A stretch of 64,000 bases of DNA. Origin: Virgisporangium ochraceum. GTDB lineage: Bacteria > Actinomycetota > Actinomycetes > Mycobacteriales > Micromonosporaceae. Numbering within the stretch: position 1 is the stretch's first letter; each line of letters starts with the position of its first letter. The translations under genes were made by a program, and so were the position numbers. Below are positions 63,329 to 64,000 of this stretch, one piece after another. The stretch spans positions 1-64,000 of the forward strand of contig NZ_BOPH01000090.1 in NCBI RefSeq assembly GCF_016863655.1, in the 5' to 3' direction. The notes below the pieces were generated by a model that saw only the letters and a list, made by a program, of their open reading frames with translations, was not told the DNA's origin and did not search any database.

Positions 63329-64000
63329 CTAGCCCCCGGGTACGACAGAAGCCCGGTGAACGCGCGTGACGAGCGGCAACGGGAAGCGGCCGGCCAGCCC
63401 CGACTCGGTCATCAGCCGGCGTACTGCGTCGAGCAGCGTCTCACGTTCGGACGGCGATGCGACCAGGTACGGCGACCGCGTCCTGGTGAGGTCGAGCAGC
63501 CCCTCGGGGCTCATCGGCATCGCGTGCCGGAACTCGCCGACCCGGGCCGGCGTGAACAGCGGGCCGAAGTCGACCACCTCGATGTCCGGGGGAGTGCCGT
63601 CGACGATCTCGACGAAGCGCAGCGTCCACGGCGCCTCGACGTCGGCGTCGTTCCAGAGTGCGGCGAACACACCGCCGGGACGCAGGACGCGCGCGATCTC
63701 CGGGTGTGCCCGTTCGGGGTCGAACCAGTGGTAGGCCTGCCCCGCCACGACCGCGTCGACGGACGCGTCGGGCAGGGGCACCGCTTCGGCGGTCCCATCG
63801 AGGGCTTCGACGCCCGGGCTGGTCCGCGTGAGGCGGTCGCGCATGCGGTCGTCGGGTTCGACGGCGACGACGCGGTGCCCGAGGTCGCGCAGCAGGCGGC
63901 TCAGGATCCCGGTGCCGGCGCCGAGGTCGGCGACCCGCAGCGGACCCGGACCGAGCGCCCAGCGCACCGCGTCGGCCGGATAGCCGGGCCGGTGGGCGTC
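63329..64000 (-). CDS. Class I SAM-dependent methyltransferase (partial, runs off right edge)
   Basis: The frame is open to the right edge, so the N-terminus is not seen. The visible 223 residues include HRPGYPADAVRW, SAM motif I RVADLGAGTGILSRLLRDLG, VVAVEPDD, and SVDAVVAGQAYHWFDPERAH with VLRPGGVFAALWND. It is related in type to the methyltransferase at 47640-48425 (same AGQxxHW signature). The substrate is unknown. Confidence 0.88.
   Translation of the reverse strand, partial: DAHRPGYPADAVRWALGPGPLRVADLGAGTGILSRLLRDLGHRVVAVEPDDRMRDRLTRTSPGVEALDGTAEAVPLPDASVDAVVAGQAYHWFDPERAHPEIARVLRPGGVFAALWNDADVEAPWTLRFVEIVDGTPPDIEVVDFGPLFTPARVGEFRHAMPMSPEGLLDLTRTRSPYLVASPSERETLLDAVRRLMTESGLAGRFPLPLVTRVHRASVVPGG

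Overview
This window is very GC-rich DNA from a filamentous actinomycete. A member of the Micromonosporaceae (Actinoplanes or Micromonospora type) is my best guess. The signs are strong GC bias at third codon positions, many GTG starts, overlapping stop/start codons, secreted polysaccharide-degrading enzymes with actinobacterial accessory domains, an IdeR/DmdR iron box, a CebR box and a CU044_5270-type anti-sigma-like protein. The family-level guess is inference. I saw no tRNA, rRNA, CRISPR array, transposase or phage gene.

Left part (1-10.7 kb): a TerD-family protein running off the left edge; a MarR-type regulator divergent from a flavodoxin/MFS efflux pair with a clear shared operator; a truncated sugar acetyltransferase; secreted DUF305-like and discoidin-DUF1996 proteins; a SipW-type secretion pair (TasA-like protein plus a signal peptidase fused to its own LamG-like domain); and an AA10 lytic polysaccharide monooxygenase behind an exact CebR box. 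Next (10.7-27 kb): a large secreted subtilase, a decayed GH43/AbfB arabinanase-like gene, MurB, a GH13-CBM20 alpha-amylase with its LacI-family regulator, a secreted metallohydrolase, a glycosyltransferase and a TetR remnant.

Middle (27-43.7 kb): an XRE/NB-ARC/TPR regulator; an ECF sigma factor with its membrane partner; an MFS pump; an iron-box-controlled siderophore uptake operon (ATPase, lipoprotein, fused FecCD permease) next to a FetB-like permease; a second sigma/membrane pair; a GntR/membrane pair; an XRE-cupin regulator divergent from a thioredoxin-reductase-like flavoprotein; and an acyl-CoA synthetase.

Right part (43.7-64 kb): two heavily decayed genes, a pectate lyase and an ECF sigma factor fused to a parallel beta-helix domain; a flavoprotein reductase; a TetR/methyltransferase pair; a tightly overlapping operon encoding a miniature Hsp70 system (possible J-like protein, GrpE-like protein, non-canonical Hsp70, unknown protein); then phosphatase, membrane, hydrolase, P450, Mrp-type ATPase and SDR genes, ending in a partial methyltransferase.

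Two families of dispersed hairpin repeats run through the window: family A, three copies of about 51-53 bp, and family B, two copies of about 135 bp. Several genes also carry internal deletions and single-base shifts, meaning either real decay or assembly error. The most promising unusual systems are the Hsp70-like operon, the SipW-LamG fusion and the sigma factor-beta-helix fusion.
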